Origin: Paulinella micropora
Taxonomy: Eukaryota; Cercozoa; Imbricatea; Euglyphida
Direction of reading: 5' to 3'
NCBI GenBank assembly: GCA_009731375.1
Contig: BJOX01000059.1
Span: 565,485 to 590,192 of the forward strand
DNA: 24,708 nt
The notes under the pieces were generated by a model. It was given only the letters and a program-made list of their open reading frames with translations, ran no database searches and was not told the DNA's origin. This document shows, piece after piece, positions 20,959 to 24,708 of the stretch. Made by a program: the position numbers and the translations under genes. Positions within the stretch are counted from its first letter, which is position 1. Each line of letters opens with the position of its first letter.

Positions 20959-21060
20959 TATCAGTTTCAAGTTCATGAGCGGCCTTCGTCAGTCAAGTTT
21001 CAAGTGTACTAACTGAAACTTCCCGGCAAGGGGATATCATAGTACCGGAGTTTGGGTAGT

Positions 21061-21399
21061 AGTAGTAGTACACTTTCCTTTTGATGATGAGCTTAGAAAT
21101 TTGTCACACTGTGATTCTGGCCGGTTAGTTCACTTCATGATGCGTTTTCATGTGGCGTGGGTTGCTGTTCACTGAGAGTCGTTTCAAGTTGCAACAGAGC
21201 CTCGGAGATGTGCTAGATAGATGATATACAGCACACAGGACATGATAGTAAATGACACCGTCCGGGAAACTTGAACCTCAGTACACTGGCATTTGAAGGT
21301 TGTACATTACATGATTTGTTTTACATGACATACTTGAAAATCATATGCAAGCGCCCTTGCAAGCGAGATTGGAGAATCAAGTTTGACCCCCAACCCCCG
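21061..21399. other. unique region before gap 3
   Basis: About 340 bases after a short AGT patch. No gene, RNA or element is recognised. A small tandem GCAAGCGCCCTTGCAAGCG lies near 21347-21365. Confidence 0.5.

Positions 21400-21439
<40 letters not shown>
21400..21439. repeat. 40-base poly-C run at edge of gap 3
   Basis: Uninterrupted C run that ends at the first N. Confidence 0.98.
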
Positions 21440-22118
21440 NNNNNNNNNNNNNNNNNNNNNNNNNNNNNNNNNNNNNNNNNNNNNNNNNNNNNNNNNNNNN
21501 NNNNNNNNNNNNNNNNNNNNNNNNNNNNNNNNNNNNNNNNNNNNNNNNNNNNNNNNNNNNNNNNNNNNNNNNNNNNNNNNNNNNNNNNNNNNNNNNNNNN
21601 NNNNNNNNNNNNNNNNNNNNNNNNNNNNNNNNNNNNNNNNNNNNNNNNNNNNNNNNNNNNNNNNNNNNNNNNNNNNNNNNNNNNNNNNNNNNNNNNNNNN
21701 NNNNNNNNNNNNNNNNNNNNNNNNNNNNNNNNNNNNNNNNNNNNNNNNNNNNNNNNNNNNNNNNNNNNNNNNNNNNNNNNNNNNNNNNNNNNNNNNNNNN
21801 NNNNNNNNNNNNNNNNNNNNNNNNNNNNNNNNNNNNNNNNNNNNNNNNNNNNNNNNNNNNNNNNNNNNNNNNNNNNNNNNNNNNNNNNNNNNNNNNNNNN
21901 NNNNNNNNNNNNNNNNNNNNNNNNNNNNNNNNNNNNNNNNNNNNNNNNNNNNNNNNNNNNNNNNNNNNNNNNNNNNNNNNNNNNNNNNNNNNNNNNNNNN
22001 NNNNNNNNNNNNNNNNNNNNNNNNNNNNNNNNNNNNNNNNNNNNNNNNNNNNNNNNNNNNNNNNNNNNNNNNNNNNNNNNNNNNNNNNNNNNNNNNNNNN
22101 NNNNNNNNNNNNNNNNNN
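21440..22118. other. assembly gap, 679 N
   Basis: Bounded by poly-C on the left and an AGT array on the right. Confidence 0.99.
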
Positions 22119-22154
22119 AGTAGTAGTAGCAGTAGTAGTAGCAGTAGTAGTAGC

Positions 22155-22252
<98 letters not shown>

Positions 22253-22315
22253 GTAGTAGTAGCAGTAGTGTATTAGTGTAGTAGTAGAAGTGTAGTAGTA
22301 GCAGTAGTAGTATGG
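22119..22315. repeat. (AGT)n array, third locus
   Basis: AGT trinucleotide array with AGC interruptions at its left end and irregular AGTGT units at its right end. Confidence 0.97.
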
Positions 22316-22500
22316 AAGAGGTGAAAGGAATTTGAGAACGCCTTCTTACTCTGAGTAGTTGCGCTGGAGTGGAATGAGTATTGACGCAGTCAAACAATGT
22401 GTATATTTTCTTACTCTGACCAGGAAAAACTCACAGTAATACAGCACATGACAGTGTGCACTCTTTGATTACAATGCAGGAGTCACTGGTTAGTCGCGCA
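22316..22500. other. unique spacer
   Basis: About 185 bases of non-repeat sequence. No gene or structure is recognised. Confidence 0.6.
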
Positions 22501-22700
22501 ATGTATGTATGTATGTATGTACTTATGTATGTATGCATGTATGTATGTATGTATGTATGTATGTATGCATGTATGTATGTATATATGCATGTATGCATGT
22601 ATGTATGTATGTATGTATGTATTTATGTATATACGTATGTATGCATGTATGTATGTATGCATGTATGTATGTATGCATGTATGTATGTATGTATGTATAC
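22501..22700. repeat. (TATG)n/(CATG)n array
   Basis: TATG array with GCATG variants, the reverse complement class of the ACAT arrays. Confidence 0.96.
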
Positions 22701-22721
22701 TGCAGTGTCCGACCTTGTGAG

Positions 22722-23222
22722 TGACATGACATGACATGACACTGGTGACATGACATGACATGACATGATTTGACATGACACTACATGATATGACATGACA
22801 TGACATGACATGACCTGACATGACATGACATGACATGACATGACATTTCATGACCTGACATGACATGACATGACATGACACAAGTGACATGACATGTCAT
22901 GACATGACATGACATGACATGACATGACATGACATGACATGACATGACCTGACATGACATGACCTAACAGGACATGACATGACCTGACATGACATGACAT
23001 GACCTGACATGACATGACATGACATGACATGACATGACCTGACATGACATGACATGACACTAGTGACATGACATGACATGCCATGACATGACATGACATG
23101 ACATGACATGACATGACCTGTCCTGACATGAAATGACCTGACATGACATGACATGACATGACCTGACATGACATGACATGACCTGACATGACATGACATG
23201 GCATGGCAAGACATGACATGAC
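22722..23222. repeat. (GACAT)n pentanucleotide array
   Basis: GACAT array with GACCT variants and three breaks of the form CAC-N-N-GTGAC (near 22745, 22884 and 23063). The minus-strand Met-Ser-Cys-His-Val periodic translation is an artefact. Confidence 0.96.
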
Positions 23223-23462
23223 ATTACATTATTACTATTATTACTGTATTGCATTACATTACATTACAGTGATTACATTACATTACATTACATTACATTA
23301 CATTACACCTTACATTACACCTTACATTACTAGGATTACATCTAGTACATTACATTACAAGGCATTAAATTGCATTACATTACATTACGTTACGTTAGGT
23401 TACATTACATTACATTACATTACATTACATTACATTACATTACATTACATTATATTACATTA
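23221..23462. repeat. (ATTAC)n pentanucleotide array
   Basis: ATTAC array, sharing the ACAT core with the GACAT array it adjoins. A small GTTAC patch lies near 23385-23402. Confidence 0.96.
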
Positions 23463-24055
23463 AGACAAAACAAGTTCATTTTTTCCAAATTATTTTGATA
23501 GAGGTACTGCGTACCAGCGGCGCTTGGCGGGAGTGCAATGCAAGGCCACTTTGGAAAGGGCGCAGCAAGCTGCGTGTTCCTCTCCAGCTTCAAGAATTTG
23601 CATAATCAAGGTTTAACCATGGGGTTAAAAAAACCAGAGACTAAGCTGGTTAGAACAGATACTACATTTCGATCATAGCCAGAGGCTACGAGAATGATAA
23701 CAAACAAAGTGTCGCAAATTTCATAAAGAGGACAACAACGTAGAAACAAGACTTGTGGGACGGCGAGTTGTGTTTGAATCGATATGGGTCGGCCGATCCG
23801 CTATGTATTTACGGTAAATTTCAACTGTATTCGGGAACCAACGGCGACAAACCGCTTTTTGCGGATGCATTTTTTACTTAAAACTAATGCACCTGCAGAT
23901 GTGAATTACTGTGCGCTTTCCATCCTCTCTGCGCTGTTCAAATTATTCGCAAATGATGCGATCAAACAGTGAACACACACGAAATAACAATCGTGATGTT
24001 AACCAAAACCAGCTCCAGACTGCACAAAAAGAAAAAAAAAATAAATTTTTAATCA
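23463..24055. other. unique region, no clear gene
   Basis: About 590 bases of non-repeat sequence. A perfect 7-bp hairpin TTTAACC-ATGG-GGTTAAA lies at 23612-23629. One 62-codon frame is listed separately. No RNA gene is seen. Confidence 0.55.
23784..23972 (+). CDS. hypothetical 62-residue ORF, doubtful
   Basis: ATG-to-stop frame in unique sequence. No domain is recognised. It has a Leu/Phe-rich C-terminal third (LSILSALFKLFA) that could form an amphipathic helix. The length is near what chance gives in about 600 bases. Nothing upstream or downstream supports it. Confidence 0.1.
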   Translation: MGRPIRYVFTVNFNCIREPTATNRFLRMHFLLKTNAPADVNYCALSILSALFKLFANDAIKQ

Positions 24056-24189
24056 CCGGCATCAACGCATAACATTTGGTTGACTGAATATTGAATATAT
24101 GTAAGTAAGCATGTATTGCATGTTTATGTATTGTCTGTCTGTCTGTCTGTCTGTTTGCATGCATCATGTGCATAATATACAGATACAAG
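24056..24189 (-). mobile_element. 142-bp dispersed element, copy B (inverted)
   Basis: Reverse complement of 9708-9849 with one substitution, one extra CAGA unit and a 12-bp deletion. Its ends (CCGGCATC on the left, GATACAAG on the right) match the ends of copy A exactly. The flanks are AT-rich unique sequence, unlike the GGGAA array around copy A, so both boundaries are defined. Confidence 0.78.
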
Positions 24190-24320
24190 TACTGAACTGA
24201 TACATATGCATATACATATATAGGCAGTATGGCTGCCGACGATCCGTTTCGTGCGCCCATAGAGGAGTGAGTGGATACACACTTGCGTGCAATTCGGATG
24301 TTTAGGCTATAGGGTACTCT
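24190..24320. other. unique spacer
   Basis: About 130 bases with a small GGCAG-TATGG-CTGCC hairpin at 24223-24237. No gene is recognised. Confidence 0.55.
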
Positions 24321-24383
24321 ATCTATCCATCTATCCATCTATCTACCTACGGCCTCGGTTATGCAGCGCGGATAGACCAAACA

Positions 24384-24439
<56 letters not shown>

Positions 24440-24518
24440 AGTCTTCTATCTATCTATCTATCAGTCTTCTATCTATCTATCTATCTATCTATCTATCCAT
24501 CCATCCATCCATCCATCC

Positions 24519-24554
<36 letters not shown>
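24321..24554. repeat. (CTAT)n array with CCAT block
   Basis: CTAT array, interrupted by the 42-bp linker, by two CAGTCTTCTATC units near 24439 and 24463, and by a CCAT block near 24496-24521. Confidence 0.94.
24346..24387 (-). repeat. inverted copy of the 42-bp linker at 4121-4162
   Basis: 37 of 42 bases match the reverse complement, without gaps. It sits inside a CTAT array, the complement of the GATA array around the first copy. Confidence 0.85.
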
Positions 24555-24555
<1 letters not shown>

Positions 24556-24708
24556 GAACCAAGGCCACTTGAGGTGTCACTGACCCTCTCTTGGGCTTGA
24601 TTTTTTGAAATGGGTGCCATCTGTCGACAGACAGAGAATTAGGGGATGGTGTGAGTGTGCTGGGCCCGTGGTGGGGTGCCTTATGTGTGCCTAGCCATAC
24701 GCCTATAA
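24555..24708. other. unique sequence at right edge
   Basis: About 150 bases of non-repeat sequence with the palindrome CTGTCGACAG. No gene is recognised. Confidence 0.5.

Larger units (their letters stand above)
19441..21060. other. word-recurrent, palindrome-rich non-coding region
   Basis: About 1.6 kb without simple tandem repeats but built from a small set of recurring words in both orientations: TCAAGTT/AACTTGA, AGTACT/ACTAGT, GACTC/GAGTC, CAGGCT, GTCACC/GGTGAC, CCGGC, CAGGTC/GACCTG and ATGATCAT. It contains many local inverted repeats and an exact 22-bp tandem duplication. It could be a very old, scrambled repeat array or a sequence-composition domain. No known gene or element is recognised. 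Confidence 0.55.

Noticed and set aside
22722-23222. Periodic Met-Ser-Cys-His-Val peptide on the minus strand
   Set aside because: Pentanucleotide GACAT read in frame gives a five-residue period; it is a repeat artefact.

Overview
This window reads as repeat-dense, non-coding DNA from a nuclear eukaryotic genome. By eye well over half of the resolved bases are short tandem repeats: tri-, tetra- and pentanucleotides, dinucleotides, purine tracts and one 31-bp minisatellite family. I see no operon, Shine-Dalgarno signal, tRNA, rRNA or recognisable protein family. The large gaps (747, 320 and 679 N) and three 10-N gaps are typical of a draft assembly. The organism cannot be named from this sequence.

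Layout. 1-859 is an AGT array. 860-2013 holds GATA and ACAT arrays with duplicated linkers, the first minisatellite locus and a CTAT array. 2014-3466 is purine/CT tracts around gap 1. 3467-3822 is a composite of a 63-bp element and inverted minisatellite. 3823-5100 is GATA/GGTA/TACG arrays. 5189-6085 is a 31-bp minisatellite of about 28 units. 6086-7275 holds CTAT, AC, TA and CT arrays with a duplicated linker. 7276-8150 is a unique-sequence island with two palindromic elements. 8151-9590 is ACAT, CTAT and GT arrays. 9590-11103 is a purine-strand tract interrupted by a 142-bp dispersed element. 11114-11655 is a second AGT array. 11656-12505 is unique. 12506-13345 is a series of related pentanucleotide arrays and ACAT arrays. 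13342-13845 is a three-copy linker. 14166-16115 contains a roughly 700-bp tandem segmental duplication. 16156-17970 is a 1.8-kb ACAT/GCAT array. 18018-18850 is CTAT/GATA in opposed orientation. 18851-21399 is the largest non-repeat stretch, with a fold-back element and a peculiar 1.6-kb region built from recurring short words. 22119-23462 is AGT, TATG, GACAT and ATTAC arrays. 23463-24708 is mostly unique and carries inverted copies of two elements found earlier in the window.

The unifying theme is that the apparently unique linkers between arrays are themselves repeated, two or three times each. In the GATA/CTAT/ACAT arrays the offsets between linker copies are exact multiples of four bases. 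This suggests linkers were copied together with the surrounding arrays by in-register unequal exchange or template switching. At least two elements (142 bp and 42 bp) have an opposite-strand copy 14-20 kb away, and three islands carry long imperfect palindromes resembling fold-back or MITE-like elements. No convincing gene is present; three short open frames are listed at low confidence only.
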